Shown: positions 27,750 to 38,427 of the stretch, piece after piece
Numbering within the stretch: position 1 is the first letter of the stretch
How the letters are laid out: every line of letters begins with the position of its first letter
Notes under the pieces: generated by a model
Told to the model about the DNA's origin: nothing
Seen by the model: the letters and a program-made list of their open reading frames with translations, nothing else
Databases searched by the model: none
Source: Prescottella defluvii
GTDB lineage: Bacteria > Actinomycetota > Actinomycetes > Mycobacteriales > Mycobacteriaceae
DNA: 64,000 bases
Assembly: GCA_029690005.1 (NCBI GenBank)
Contig: CP121458.1
Span: forward strand, 5,289,872 to 5,353,871
Direction: 5' to 3'
Position numbers and translations under genes: made by a program

Positions 27750-28832
27750 TCACTCGCCCTTGCGACGGGACGCGACCGCTGCGGCGAGACGGTCGAGCGT
27801 CTCCGCGGTGGTGTTCCAGTCGATGCACGCGTCGGTGATGGACTGGCCGTAGGTGAGCTCGTCGGCGTGGCCCAGCGTCAGGTCCTGGCGTCCGGCCTCG
27901 ATGAAGCTCTCGAGCATGATGCCGACGACGCTCTTGTCACCGGCCGCGATGCGCTCGGCGATGTCGGCCGCGACGTCGACCTGCTTGTTGTGGTCCTTGC
28001 GGCTGTTGCCGTGGCTGGCGTCGACGACGACGCGCTCCGGCAGACCCGACTTGCGCAGCCGCGCCATCGTGTCGGCGACGGTCTCGGCGTCGTAGTTCGG
28101 GCCGTCGGTGCCGCCGCGCAGGATGACGTGGCAGTCCGGGTTGCCGACGGTGTGGATCAGCGCGGCCTGGCCCTCGAGATCGGTCCCGGGGAACACGTGG
28201 CTCGCCGCCGCGGCGCGGGTGCCGTCGACCGCCACCTGGATGTCGCCCTCGGTGGAGTTCTTGATGCCGACCGGCATCGACAGCGCGCTGCACAGCTGAC
28301 GGTGCACCTGGCTGGCGGCGGTGCGGGCGCCGATCGCGCCGTAGGTGACCAGGTCGGCGATGTACTGCGGGATGATCGGGTCGAGGAACTCGCAGCCCAC
28401 CGGCAGGCCCAGGCGGGAGATGTCGAGCAGCAGCTTGCGGCCCATCCGCAGACCGGTGTTGATGTCGTAGGTGCCATCCAGGTGCGGATCGTTGAGCAGG
28501 CCCTTCCAACCCAGCGTGGTGCGCGGCTTCTCGAAGTAGACGCGCATGACGATCTGCAGGTCGTCGCGCAGTTCCTCGGCCTTCGCGGCGAGCCGGCGCG
28601 CGTAGTCCATCGCGGCCTCGGGGTCGTGCACCGAGCACGGGCCGACCACGACGACGAGGCGGTCGTCGTCGCCGTTGAGGATGTTCACGGTGTCGGCGCG
28701 GCCCGAGCGCACCGTCGCGGCGGCGACGTCGTCGGGGGTGTGCTCGGCACGCACGACGGACGGCGCGACGAGCGGACTGATGCTGACCGTGCGCTGGTCG
28801 TCGAGGCGCTGGTCATTGGCGATAGCGGTCAT
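27750..28832 (-). CDS. aroG: DAHP synthase, type I (AroG-like)
   Basis: 360 residues, class I alpha like E. coli AroF/G/H. VVVGPCSVHDPEAAMDYARR, MRVYFEKPRTTLGWKG, GARTAASQVHRQ and the metal-binding VVVDASHGNSRKDH are all present. It condenses phosphoenolpyruvate and erythrose 4-phosphate, the first step to aromatic amino acids. M. tuberculosis relies on the unrelated type II enzyme; Rhodococcus commonly carries both. Frame intact and single-gene unit with its own terminator. Confidence 0.95.
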   Translation of the reverse strand: MTAIANDQRLDDQRTVSISPLVAPSVVRAEHTPDDVAAATVRSGRADTVNILNGDDDRLVVVVGPCSVHDPEAAMDYARRLAAKAEELRDDLQIVMRVYFEKPRTTLGWKGLLNDPHLDGTYDINTGLRMGRKLLLDISRLGLPVGCEFLDPIIPQYIADLVTYGAIGARTAASQVHRQLCSALSMPVGIKNSTEGDIQVAVDGTRAAAASHVFPGTDLEGQAALIHTVGNPDCHVILRGGTDGPNYDAETVADTMARLRKSGLPERVVVDASHGNSRKDHNKQVDVAADIAERIAAGDKSVVGIMLESFIEAGRQDLTLGHADELTYGQSITDACIDWNTTAETLDRLAAAVASRRKGE

Positions 28833-29186
28833 GGGGTTCGGTTTCCTGTTCTCAGGCCGACCCTCGAAGACTGAAGAATCCCAGCGAGCCGGTCTGTCAT
28901 CCGGCTCTAGGGTGGAAGATTGTCAGCGCGTGGTTACGCCGACCGACCCACCCAGGGCCGGCCTGCTAAACCAGAAATAGGTCGCTGACACGCGTTCGAG
29001 GGTAGCGGGTCTCTTCCGGGCACGCACCACCTCCCCCTCGAAGGAGACGACGATCACACTGGGGCGGGTCGGTGCCGGTTGCGTCGACGCAGGTCCCGCC
29101 CGCCGCCCGCAGCCCTGACATTTGTCATGCCCAGGTCGTGACGGACAGGCGAGGGACGACGGCCCGCGAGCGGGCAGATTTTAGGT
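28833..29186. other. Divergent gap between aroG and ABC genes
   Basis: This 354-base gap carries control signals for both genes. A 23-codon frame on the minus strand (ATG 28900, MTDRLAGILQSSRVGL) ends in a TGA (28831-28829) overlapping the aroG ATG; it has no aromatic residues and a weak ribosome site, so a leader-peptide role is doubtful. A TACCCT -10-like element for aroG is at 29004-28999. On the plus side CAGATT (29175-29180) is positioned for a leaderless ABC transcript. Confidence 0.3.
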
Positions 29187-30130
29187 ATGACCACAGCGCA
29201 GCCGACTCCCACACTCCCCGGGACCCGCACAGAGGTGACGCGGTACGCCTGACCGGAGTCCACAAGCATTTCGGTCAGGTGCACGCCGTCCGCGGCCTGG
29301 ATCTGACGATCCGCCCCGGTGAGGTGGTGGCCTTCCTCGGCCCCAACGGAGCCGGCAAGACCACGACGGTCGACATGATCCTCGGTCTCTCGCAGCCGAG
29401 TTCGGGCACCGTCGAGGTGTTCGGGCTGTCTCCGCGGGACGCTATCTCGCGGGGGCTGGTGTCGGCGGTGATGCAGACCGGTGGGCTGCTGCCCGAACTG
29501 ACCGTCGGCGAAACCGTGCAGCTCACCGCGAGTCTCTACGCGCAGGCGCGGCCCGTCGACGAGGTGCTGCGCCGCGCCGGCATCCTCGACATCGCGGATC
29601 GGCCGGTCCGCAAGTGCTCCGGCGGCCAGCAGCAGCGGCTGCGGTTCGCGATGGCGCTGCTGCCCGATCCGTCGCTGCTCCTGCTCGACGAGCCGACGGC
29701 GGGAATGGACGTCGAGGGCCGACGCGAGTTCTGGTCGGCGATCCGCGCCGACGCCGACGCCGGCCGCACCGTGGTGTTCGCGACCCACTACCTCGAGGAG
29801 GCCGACGCGTACGCAGACCGCATCGTGCTGGTGCGCCACGGAGAGATCGTGGCCGACGGAACCACCGCCGAGGTCAAGGCCATGGCCGCCGGCCGCACCC
29901 TCCGCGCGACGGTGCCCGGCGCGGACGCCGAACTGCTGCAGTCCATTCCGCACGCCGACGCCGTCGAACTGCGGGGCGAGACGCTGGTCGTGCACTCGTC
30001 GGACACCGATGCGGTGGCCCGCCACCTGCTCCTCCACACCGCGGCCCACGACCTCGAAATCGTCTCGCGCGGACTGGAAGATGCCTTCATCGCCCTCACC
30101 ACCGACCACACCGAAGGACCGGTTCGATGA
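29187..30130 (+). CDS. ABC transporter ATP-binding protein
   Basis: About 314 residues. Walker A GPNGAGKTT, the Q-loop, the signature SGGQQQRLRFA and Walker B LLLLDEPTAGMD identify a DrrA-like exporter ATPase. The ATG at 29187 gives MTTAQPTPTLPGTRTEVT, and one missing base near 29237 joins it to AVRLTGVHKHFGQVHAVRGL. The start is supported by the lack of any other good one. Its stop overlaps the permease ATG (ATGA). The substrate is unknown; with the sensor pair downstream it looks like a drug- or peptide-stress exporter. Confidence 0.9.
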
Positions 30131-30903
30131 CCACTCTCGCTGACACCCGTTCGACCGTCCGCTGGGGCGGGTTCGACACCACCCTGCTGCGACTTCGAGC
30201 TGCGCCGCCTGCTCCGCAACCGCCGCACCGTCATCTTCACGCTGGTGATGCCGGTGGTGTTCTTCCTGATCTTCGGCCTCGGGCAGGGTTACAGCGACGA
30301 GAACGCCGGCCGGGGCAACGTCACCGCGTACATCATGATCAGCATGGCGCTCTACGGCGCGATGATCGCGACCACCAGCGGCGGCGCCATGGTGTCGGTG
30401 GAGCGGGCCTCGGGCTGGAGCCGGCAGCTGCGGCTCACCCCGCTGTCCCCGTCGCGTACATCGCGGTGAAGCTCGTGGTCGCGATGACGCTGGGCCTCGT
30501 CGCGCTGGCGGTCGTGTACGCCGTCGGCGCGTTCACCTCCGCCGACATGGACGGCTCACTGTGGGTGACGACGGCGGTGATTGCGTGGCTCGGATCGTCG
30601 ATCTTCGCGGCCTTCGGCCTCTTCATGGGATACCTGCTGCCGAGCGAGAACGTCATGCAGATCCTGGGACCCGGACTGGCGCTGCTGGCGTTCGGCGGCG
30701 GCCTGTTCATCCCGCTGCAGGACGGCTCGGTGTGGGCGACGATCGCGCAGTTCACCCCGATGTACGGCATCGGCAACCTGGTGCACGCCCCACTCACCGG
30801 CGACGCCGTGCAGTGGACGTGGATCGCCAACGTCGTGGTGTGGCTCGCGATCTTCGTCGGCGGAGCCGTGTGGCGATTCCAGCGCGACACCGCCCGCGTA
30901 TAG
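30127..30903 (+). CDS. ABC-2 type permease
   Basis: About 258 residues, six membrane helices (VIFTLVMPVVFFLIFGLG, then YIMISMALYGAMIATTSGGA, and four more). Two frame changes: an extra base in a CTCGAG site at 30193-30199 (LLRLELRRLLRN restored) and a lost G near 30449 (SPVAYIAVKLVV). It forms the membrane part of the exporter with the ATPase upstream, to which it is coupled by an ATGA overlap. Confidence 0.87.
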   Translation: MTTLADTRSTVRWGGFDTTLLRLRAAPPAPQPPHRHLHAGDAGGVLPDLRPRAGLQRRERRPGQRHRVHHDQHGALRRDDRDHQRRRHGVGGAGLGLEPAAAAHPAVPVAYIAVKLVVAMTLGLVALAVVYAVGAFTSADMDGSLWVTTAVIAWLGSSIFAAFGLFMGYLLPSENVMQILGPGLALLAFGGGLFIPLQDGSVWATIAQFTPMYGIGNLVHAPLTGDAVQWTWIANVVVWLAIFVGGAVWRFQRDTARV

Positions 30904-30913
30904 CGTGTCCGAC

Positions 30914-32025
30914 GTGACCAGCACCGAACGCCCCGACACCGTACAGCGGTGGGGGCGTTTCGGCATCGTCTTCGCCGCCGTGTGGCTGGTGTTCCTGGCC
31001 GAACCTCTGGCGGCCGGATGGGACCGACGCGATCAGGTGAACGGTTGGATCGGGACAACCACCACACTGATCTTCGCGGTGTACTTCCTGCGGGTCTTCT
31101 CCGCCGCCCGGCAGGGCCGGATACGGCGCGAACTGCGGCCCCGCTCCGACGGGCGATCGTCGACGTCGCGATACTCATCGGTCTCGCGGTGATCATGACG
31201 ATCACTCTCGGCGAAGCAGGACTGGCATCCACGGTGTTCATCGCGGTGACCGCGGTGATGTCCCTGCCCATGATCGCCGGCGGCGCGGTGGCCCTCGGTG
31301 TCGCCGGGGTAGTCGAACTGCTGGCGACACGCGCCGGCTGGAACGTGTCGAGTCTGCCGCTCGCAATCTGTGCGGCCGCGATGGCGATGGCCGGCGTCAC
31401 CGCCCTGATGAATCGCAACATCGACCTGTTGAACCGCCGCGACGAGGACGAGCTGCGCGCAGTGCAAGAGGAACGCGCCCGCATGGCCCGGGATCTGCAC
31501 GACATCCTGGGCCACTCGCTCACCGTCATCACCGTCAAGGCCCAGCTCGCGAACCGTCTGCTCGACGTCGACATCGACAGGGCCCGCACTGAACTCGACG
31601 ACCTCGAGCGGCTGTCGCGAGACGCACTGTCCGACGTCCGCTCGGCCGTCGAGGGGTTCCGCGGGGTATCGCTACCGGTCGAGATCGCGCGCGCCCGTGA
31701 AGCATTGCGTGCCGCCGGAATCGAAGCCGATTTGCCGAACAGCACCGACGCCGTTCCGACCCGACTACGCGAGGTGTTCGCCTGGACGATCCGTGAGTCC
31801 GTGACGAACGTCGTGCGCCACAGCGGAGCTCGTCGCTGCACCGTGACGGTCGACGAGGAGCGCGTCACCGTGGTCGACGACGGCGTGGGCGCCGACGCCC
31901 TGCTCGCGGGCAACGGACTCACCGGGCTTCGGGAGCGCGCGGCCGCGGCGGGGGCACGGGTGATCATCACTCATCCACAGCCGCAGGGGTTCTCTGTCCA
32001 GGTCGTGGCCCAGGAGGCACCGTGA
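30914..32025 (+). CDS. Sensor histidine kinase, NarL/DesK type
   Basis: About 371 residues. The N-terminal half has about four to five membrane helices with almost no external loop, as in intramembrane sensors. The HisKA_3 motif ARDLHDILGHSLTVI carries the phosphorylated His near residue 196, and the ATPase domain shows IRESVTNVVRHSGA and NGLTGLRERAAAAG. A base is lost near 31145. A second GTG is at 30905. It starts 10 bases after the permease stop and overlaps the response regulator, so the four genes form one operon. Confidence 0.9.
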
Positions 32026-32631
32026 CGATTCGATTGCTGCTCGCCGACGACCAGGCGCTGGTGCGGGGAGCGCTCGCGGCGCTGCTCGATCTTCGAGCCG
32101 GACCTCGAGGTCGTCGCCGAGGTCGGACGTGGCGACGAGGTGGCGGCGGCTGCGGTCGAACACCGCCCCGACGTGGCGCTCCTCGACGTGGAAATGCCAG
32201 GTATGGACGGTATCTCGGCGACCACTGCACTGCGGGCGGTCGCGCCCGACACCCGAGTCCTGATCGTGACGACCTTCGGTCGGCCCGGGTATCTCCGGCG
32301 GGCGCTGCAGGCCGGTGCATCGGGGTTCGTCGTGAAGGACACCCCCGCACGCCAGTTGGCCGACGCCGTGCGGCGCGTGCATGCGGGTCTTCGCGTGGTC
32401 GACCCGGCGCTGGCCGCCGACAGCCTCGTCAGCGGCGAATCACCGCTCACCGAACGCGAGACCGACGTGCTGCGTGCTGCGCGGGACGGCGCGTCCGTCG
32501 CATCCATCGCGGGCACTCTGTTCCTGTCCGCCGGCACGGTCCGCAATCACCTGTCCGCCGCCATCGGTAAGACCAGCGCCGGAAATCGTGCCGAAGCCGT
32601 CCGGATCGCCGAGGCCAACGGCTGGCTCTAG
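32022..32631 (+). CDS. Response regulator, NarL type
   Basis: About 202 residues. The receiver domain has DDQALVRG and the phosphorylated Asp in LLDVEMPGMDGISA (about residue 54); the LuxR-type helix-turn-helix reads LTERETDVLRAARDG, then LFLSAGTVRNHLSAAIGKTS. GTG start overlaps the kinase stop (GTGA). The frame change at 32091-32097 is an extra base in CTCGAG; restored text is LLDLEPDLEVVAEVG. Likely controls the ABC exporter operon. Confidence 0.9.
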
Positions 32632-32659
32632 ACCTGCGCGGCCCAGGGCTTATGCTGGA

Positions 32660-32912
32660 ACGTGCAGCTGGTTCGCCTGGCGCGGTCGTGAGGAGCCCCG
32701 AAGACCGCCGTCCGGCGTCGAAGCATTCGCGGTCGCGAGACCGACGAGTGTGAGAGGGAACCCGGTGGAAATCCGGGACTGTCCCGCAGCGGTGAGTGGG
32801 AACGACCGCCGTCACACGCACTGGACCGACAGGTCTGGGAAGCGACGGCCAGTAGGTTCGGCGGCTTCGCAACCGCCCGAGCGCCCACGAGTCCGAAGAC
32901 CTGCCGACTGTG
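32660..32912 (+). ncRNA. Cobalamin riboswitch upstream of metE
   Basis: The B12-box class features are clear: GGAACCCGGTGGAAATCCGG and GACTGTCCCGCAGCGGT from about 32757, GGGAAGCGACGGCCAGTAGG near 32838, and the 3' GAGTCCGAAGACCTGCC near 32892. A -10-like TATGCT at 32651-32656 predicts the RNA start near 32663. It lies 156 bases before metE, the classic target: when adenosyl- or methylcobalamin is present, MetE is shut off in favour of MetH. The rest of the gap to 33068 holds the expression platform. Confidence 0.95.
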
Positions 32913-33068
32913 TCGGGCACGCCGTGCTCGACGGTCCACCGCCTCGAGGAAAGGCGAGATGGGCGATGCTCGTAATTCGCGCTGCCCGCTGGCGGGCGCA
33001 CACCAGGGGCTCGTTTCTTCTCGTCTGCCGGCGGTGACCATCCACGCTGTGAGCAACTGGAGAACACT

Positions 33069-35330
33069 GTGACATCCGCTTTCACCGCAACCGTGCTGGG
33101 CTCCCCGCGCATCGGGCCCCGTCGCGAACTAAAGAAGGCAGTCGAGTCCTACTGGGCCGGGAACCTCGACGCCTCCGCGCTCGAATCGGTCGGCAAGGAA
33201 CTGCGCCGACAGACCTGGACCGAACTGGTCGAAGCCGGAATCGACTCCGTGCCGGTCAACGTCTTCTCGTACTACGACCAAATGCTGGACACGGCCGTGA
33301 TGCTCGGGGCGCTGCCCCAGCGGGTCGCCGGGATCGCCGACGAACTGGACCGCTACTTCGCGGCCGCCCGCGGCAACACCGACGTGACACCGCTCGAGAT
33401 GACGAAGTGGTTCGACACCAACTACCACTACCTCGTTCCCGAAATCACCCCGGCGACGACGTTCGCGCTCGACCCGGCGAAGGTGCTCGGCGAGGTCGCG
33501 GAGGCCCGCGCGCTGGGCGTTCCGGCCCGCCCCGTGGTCATCGGGCCGGTCACCTTCCTGCTGCTGTCGAAGTTCGAGAACCAGTCACCGCTGGATCGCC
33601 TCGACGACATCGTGCCGCTGTACGCGGACCTGCTGGGCAGGCTCGCCGACGCAGGTGTCGAGTGGGTCCAGATCGACGAACCGGCGCTGGTCGCCGACCG
33701 CACCGGCGACGAACTGGCCGCGACCCGGGCGGTGTACGACCGCCTCGCCGCGGTGGACCACCGCCCGGCAATCCTGGTGGCGTCGTACTTCGGTGACCTC
33801 GGCGACGCGTTGCCGGTCCTCGTCGAGACTGGGGTCGAGGGCATCGCCGTCGACCTCGTCGCGGGCACGCTCGACTCGGTCGTCTCGGCACCGGGGCTCG
33901 AGCGCAAGCATGTCGTCGCGGGTGTCGTCGACGGCCGCAACATCTGGCGCAACGGGCTGGACGGATCGCGGGAGGCCCTCGAAACCCTTAGGGAGCGTAC
34001 GGGTTCCGTGGCCGTGTCCACGTCGTGCTCGCTGCTGCACGTCCCCTACACGCTCGACGGCGAGGACGGCGCCGACCGCGCGCTGCGGTCGTGGCTGGCG
34101 TTCGGCTCCGAGAAGATCCGTGAGGTCGCCACGCTCGCGACGGCGCTGAGCTCGGGCCGCGACGCGATCGCCGACGAACTGTCCGATGCACGGGCAGCAG
34201 CGGCCACCCGCGCCGCCGATCCGCGCCTGCACGACGACGCGATCCGCGGCCGGCTCGCGGCCCTGACGGACGCCGACCGCACGCGCATCCCGGCGGCGGA
34301 ACGTCGCGTCGTCCAGGCGACCGAACTGCCCCTGCCGCAGTTGCCGACCACCACGATCGGTTCCTACCCGCAGACCACCGCCATCCGCGTGGCCCGCGCC
34401 GCCCTACGCAAGGGCGAGATCGACCAGGCCGAGTACGAGCGCCGCATGCGGGCCGAGATCGCCGATGTGGTTGCGCTGCAGGAGAAGCTGGGTCTGGACG
34501 TGCTCGTGCACGGTGAGCCCGAGCGCAACGACATGGTCCAGTACTTCGCCGAGCAGCTCGACGGGTTCTTCGCAACCGCGAACGGTTGGGTGCAGTCGTA
34601 CGGCAGCCGCTGCGCGCGCCCGCCGATCCTGTTCGGCGACGTTCGGCGTCCCAAGCCGATGACGGTCGACTGGATCTCGTACGCCCAGTCGCTCACCGAC
34701 AAGCCGGTCAAGGGCATGCTCACCGGTCCCGTCACGATCTTGGCGTGGTCGTTCGTGCGCGACGACCAGCCGCTCGCGGAGTCGGCCGACCAGGTCGCCC
34801 TTGCGATCCGTGACGAGACGATCGACCTGGAGGCGTCCGGCGCGCAGGTGATCCAGGTGGACGAGCCGGCGCTGCGGGAGCTGCTCCCGCTGAGGGCGGC
34901 GGATCAGCCGGCCTACCTCGACTGGGCCGTCGGCGCCTTCCGGCTTGCGACGTCGGGAATCGCCGACACGACCGCAATCCACACCCACCTGCGCTATTCG
35001 GAGTTCGGTGAGGTCATCGGGGCGATCGCGGGCCTGGACGCCGACGTCACGTCCATCGAGGCGGCCCGGTCCCACATGGAGATTCTCGACGACCTCAACG
35101 CCGTCGGCTTCGATCTGGGCGTGGGTCCCGGCGTCTACGACATCCACTCGCCGCGAGTGCCGTCGGTCGACGAGATCGCCGCGTCGCTGCGGGCGGCACT
35201 GAAGGCCGTCCCCGCTGAGCGGCTGTGGGTCAACCCCGACTGCGGCCTCAAGACGCGTGGCAACGTGGAGGTGGAGGCCTCGCTCCGAAATCTCGTTGAG
35301 GCCGCGCGCCTGGTGCGGGTCGAGATCTAG
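33069..35330 (+). CDS. metE: Cobalamin-independent methionine synthase
   Basis: 753 residues, full MetE length. The N-terminal barrel starts VLGSPRIGPRRELKKAVESY; the catalytic C-terminal barrel contains the zinc ligands in IHTHLRYSEF (His) and VNPDCGLKTRG (Cys), with IQVDEPALRELLP between. It methylates homocysteine from 5-methyl-THF polyglutamate without B12. GTG start. Frame intact. Controlled by the riboswitch just upstream. Confidence 0.97.
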   Translation: MTSAFTATVLGSPRIGPRRELKKAVESYWAGNLDASALESVGKELRRQTWTELVEAGIDSVPVNVFSYYDQMLDTAVMLGALPQRVAGIADELDRYFAAARGNTDVTPLEMTKWFDTNYHYLVPEITPATTFALDPAKVLGEVAEARALGVPARPVVIGPVTFLLLSKFENQSPLDRLDDIVPLYADLLGRLADAGVEWVQIDEPALVADRTGDELAATRAVYDRLAAVDHRPAILVASYFGDLGDALPVLVETGVEGIAVDLVAGTLDSVVSAPGLERKHVVAGVVDGRNIWRNGLDGSREALETLRERTGSVAVSTSCSLLHVPYTLDGEDGADRALRSWLAFGSEKIREVATLATALSSGRDAIADELSDARAAAATRAADPRLHDDAIRGRLAALTDADRTRIPAAERRVVQATELPLPQLPTTTIGSYPQTTAIRVARAALRKGEIDQAEYERRMRAEIADVVALQEKLGLDVLVHGEPERNDMVQYFAEQLDGFFATANGWVQSYGSRCARPPILFGDVRRPKPMTVDWISYAQSLTDKPVKGMLTGPVTILAWSFVRDDQPLAESADQVALAIRDETIDLEASGAQVIQVDEPALRELLPLRAADQPAYLDWAVGAFRLATSGIADTTAIHTHLRYSEFGEVIGAIAGLDADVTSIEAARSHMEILDDLNAVGFDLGVGPGVYDIHSPRVPSVDEIAASLRAALKAVPAERLWVNPDCGLKTRGNVEVEASLRNLVEAARLVRVEI

Positions 35331-35345
35331 AAGCCCGACCCCGGC

Positions 35346-35370
35346 GTCCCGGTCCCACTGGGGCCGGGAC
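35346..35370 (+). terminator. metE terminator
   Basis: GTCCCGGTCCC pairs with GGGCCGGGAC around a short loop with one bulge, 16 bases after the metE stop and between convergent metE and LysR genes. Confidence 0.6.
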
Positions 35371-35384
35371 ACCGGACGCCACGC

Positions 35385-36307
35385 TCACGTCCGTCGTCGC
35401 GCGGGGCGTTCGCTTCCGAAATCGCGTGCCATCCGCACCAACTCGTCCGCGACGGTGTGCAGTGGCCCTGCGCGCTCCACACGGCGCGCAGGGTCCGATC
35501 GAGCTTCAGTCCGCCGACCACGACCACCGCGAGATCACCGGACGCGACGGCGTCCGCGACCGCGAGAGCGCTCAACACCGCGGGCCCCACCCCCGCCAGG
35601 ACGCTGCTCCGGATCGCACCCGAGCTGCCGAGTTCCAGGAGCGGGGCAGCCCGCGGGTGGGGTTCGAGCGCGAGGTCGAGCGTGGTCCGCGTGCCGGAAC
35701 CGGGCTCGCGCACAATCAACGGTGTCATCGCGAGCTCGGGCGCGGTGACGGGCCGGGTGCGGGTCGCCCACGGATGCCCGGGGTGGACGACGATCACCAG
35801 GCGATCCCGGGCCACGGGTGTGCTTTTGAGCCGCTTCGGAATGGTCGGCGACTCGACGAAGCCCAGCTCGCAGGAGCCGTCGGAGATCTGCTCGAACACC
35901 CGCAGAGAGTTCTGCACCTCGAGATGGATCGTCAGCTCCGGATGCGACTGACGAAAGCGGCCCAACCACAACGGCATCAGATGCTCGGCGACGGTCATGC
36001 TGGCACTCACGCGCAGTCCGCGCGACCGTTCCGCCCGCAGCCCGTCCACTACTTCGAGTAGCTTCTCGGCGTCGTCCAATATCTTTCGAGCCCAGTACGC
36101 CACCACGGTTCCGCTGGGCGTAAGGACCGATCCGGTGGCGCTGCGCCGCAGCAACGTCATCCCGAACCGGCGTTCCAGCTGCTTGATGCAGCGACTCGCA
36201 TTGGGCTGAGCCATTCCCACGAGTCGACTTGCAGCGCTGAGACTTCCGCAGTCGCTGACGTTGACCAACAATTCGAGCGCAGTGAAGTCGAGCGACCGGG
36301 GAGACAT
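35385..36307 (-). CDS. LysR-family regulator
   Basis: About 307 residues. The winged helix reads LDFTALELLVNVSDCGSLSA, then QPNASRCIKQLERRFG, and a periplasmic-binding-like effector domain follows (GLRVSASMTVAEHLMPLWLG). A lost G near 35472 breaks the last 30 residues; the restored end is SAQGPLHTVADELVRMARDF and stops at 35385. It is divergent from a YeiH-type transporter, the same pairing as YeiE-yeiH of E. coli, with an inverted repeat between. Confidence 0.87.
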
Positions 36308-36334
36308 GCGTCGAGTGTATGGCGGCCCGAAAGA

Positions 36335-36353
36335 TCATATCAATTCGATATGA
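36335..36353. promoter_or_regulatory. LysR-type operator
   Basis: TCATATC and GATATGA, perfect 7-base arms with a 5-base spacer, 28 bases upstream of the LysR ATG in the gap to the transporter gene. Its A/T content and ATC-GAT ends match the usual LTTR recognition pattern. Confidence 0.6.
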
Positions 36354-36408
36354 GGTGATGCCCAATCGGGCTCTACCGAACAAACGACCAGTGGAGGATC
36401 GTTGTCCC

Positions 36409-37466
36409 GTGAAATCCGAACTGGGGCAGCAAGACGAACTGGTCACTGCACCCCCTCCCCTGTCGCCGCCTCTCGGTTGGACGGAATCCGCGCCTATGTG
36501 CCGGGCGTTGCGCTGTCGGCCGCCGCGGCCGCCATCGCCATGGGTATCAGGCACTTCGTCCCCACCCTGAGCCCGCTCCTGATCGCGATCGTGATGGGCG
36601 CCCTGGTGGCCAACCTGGTTGTGCTGCCCGCGAGCTTCGCTACGGGAATCACGTTCTCGTCCAAGAAGCTTCTGCGGGTCGGGATCGCGCTGCTCGGCCT
36701 GCAGCTCGTCCTGAGCGACATCCTGGGACTCGGATGGGGCGTCATCGCGATGGTCGTCGCGATCGTCGTCCTCGGAATCGTCGGCACCATGTTCGTGGGC
36801 AGCCTGCTGGGCCTCTCGTGGACCCAACGGGTGCTCATCGCCTGCGGCTTCTCCATCTGCGGTGCCGCCGCAGTGGCCGCGGCGGACGGCGTCGTGGAGG
36901 CGGAGGAGGAAGAGGTCCTCACCGCCGTGGCGCTCGTCGTGATCTTCGGCACCCTGATGATCCCGACCATCCCACTGCTCTCCAATGCGCTCGGCTTCGA
37001 CGACATGCAGGCGGGACTGTGGGCGGGAGGATCGATCCACGAGGTCGCGCAGGTCGTCGCCGCCGGCGGGATCATCGGCACCGCGGCCTTGACCGTGGCG
37101 ACGATCGTCAAGCTGGCCCGCGTCCTCATGCTGGCCCCCGTGATGGCCGTCCTGAGCGTGATGCAGCGCCGGCGGTCGATCGAGCAGAGCACCACCTCGA
37201 CGCGGCCCCCGTCGGTTCCGTTCTTCGTCGTCGGGTTCCTGGGGTTCGTGGTCATCCGTTCGATCGGGATCGTTCCGGCAGGCGTCCTTTCCGTAGCAGG
37301 CTGGCTGCAGACCGCGCTGATGACGGCCGCGATGTTCGCCCTGGGTGCCGGAGTTCGCATCGCGACGATCAAGAAGGTCGGTGCCCGGCCCTTCATCCTC
37401 GCCGCAGTATCGACGGTCTGGGTAGTGCTCATCGCGCTCGTCGGGGTCCTGCTGATCGGAAACTGA
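36409..37466 (+). CDS. YeiH/UPF0324-family membrane transporter
   Basis: About 352 residues with ten or so membrane helices (LSPLLIAIVMGALVANLVVL, GIALLGLQLVLSDILGLG, ACGFSICGAAAVAAADG). The family includes putative sulfate or sulfonate exporters. Two starts are possible: TTG 36402 in the frame of the rest, or GTG 36409 (KSELGQQDELVTAPPPLSPP) joined by a one-base loss near 36475. The second N-terminus looks more natural and is 12 bases from GGAGG; I prefer it, weakly. Divergent from its likely LysR regulator. Confidence 0.85.
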
Positions 37467-37478
37467 ATTCGGCGCTGA

Positions 37479-37520
37479 GAACGGGCCTGCCGCGCGATCC
37501 GTCGCGCGGCAGGCCCGTTC
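37479..37520. terminator. Bidirectional terminator
   Basis: A perfect 19-base-pair stem (37479-37497 with 37502-37520) and a TCCG loop between the convergent transporter and dehydrogenase genes. Confidence 0.88.
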
Positions 37521-37541
37521 TCTGCTCCCGGCCGTCGGCGA

Positions 37542-38427
37542 CTACGGACGACCCACGTCCAGCCCGGCCCGACGTCGGGTGGCCTCGGTGATCGCGGACC
37601 AGTCCTGCTCGGCCTGACCGTGGGCCAGCGCATCGAGAAGATGTTCTCGAGCACGCCGCCGAAGGGCAGGCCCATGTTCACGTCGTTGGCCTGCGACAGC
37701 GCGAGCCGAACATCCTTGAGCCCCAGAGGGAGACGGAACCCGGCCGGCTCGTAGCGTCGCTGCGCGATCATCGTGCCGTAGCCCTCGTAGACCCCTCCGG
37801 GAAAGAGACTGTCGTTCATGATCTTCATGAGCAGCTCGGGCGAGCCGCCGACCTTCTCGGCGACGGTCGTCGCCTCGGCCATCGACTGGATCGCGGTGGC
37901 GATCAGATAGTTGCCGAGAATCTTCACGACGTTCGCCTGCTTCGGATCGTCTCCGACGCGCCACGTGCGGCGTCCGATCACGTCGAGCAGGGGCGTAACC
38001 TCGTCGATCGCGTGCGAGTCGCCCGCCACGAGGACGGTGAGTTCCCCCGCCTCGGCCACCTCCGCGCGCCCGAACACCGGCGCGGCCACGTAGAAGATGC
38101 CCCGTTCCGCCAGGCGCGACTCCGCCTCGGCGGACATCCCGGGCTGACGGTGGCGAGATTGACGTGCACCGAACCGGGTTTCGCGGCCTGCAGAGACGAC
38201 GTCGACAGCACCGAATCCGCGAAGGCGCGGTCGTCGGCAAGCGCACTGCACACGATGGACTTGTGCAACACATCGGAGAGGTCGGGTGCTTCGGACGCGC
38301 CGTAATCGACGACACTCGCGGCCTTGCCGGGGCTGCGGTTCCACACCGTCACGTCGTAGTCCGCTCGGGCGAGGTTGCGCGCCATCGGGCGCCCCATCGT
38401 GCCCATGCCCAGAAATCCGATGTCCAC
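37542..38427 (-). CDS. Beta-hydroxyacid dehydrogenase-family protein
   Basis: About 295 residues. The Rossmann motif GFLGMGTMGRPMARNLA opens the protein, and the catalytic Lys region reads ANVVKILGNYLI with a NAD_binding_11 helical domain after it. The family includes 3-hydroxyisobutyrate dehydrogenase, glyoxylate/succinic-semialdehyde reductases and imine reductases. Two bases are lost, near 38143 (CCCGGGATG; SPGMSAEAESRL) and near 37635 (SDALAHGQAEQDW). GTG start with GGAGG six bases upstream. Substrate cannot be told. Confidence 0.87.

Noticed and set aside
27669..28874. A 401-codon plus-strand frame
   Set aside because: Antisense to the DAHP synthase gene; Arg/Gly/Val-rich shadow.
28829..28900. 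Leader peptide controlling aroG
   Set aside because: No aromatic codons, weak ribosome site and no attenuator-like alternative hairpins; a chance overlap is likely.
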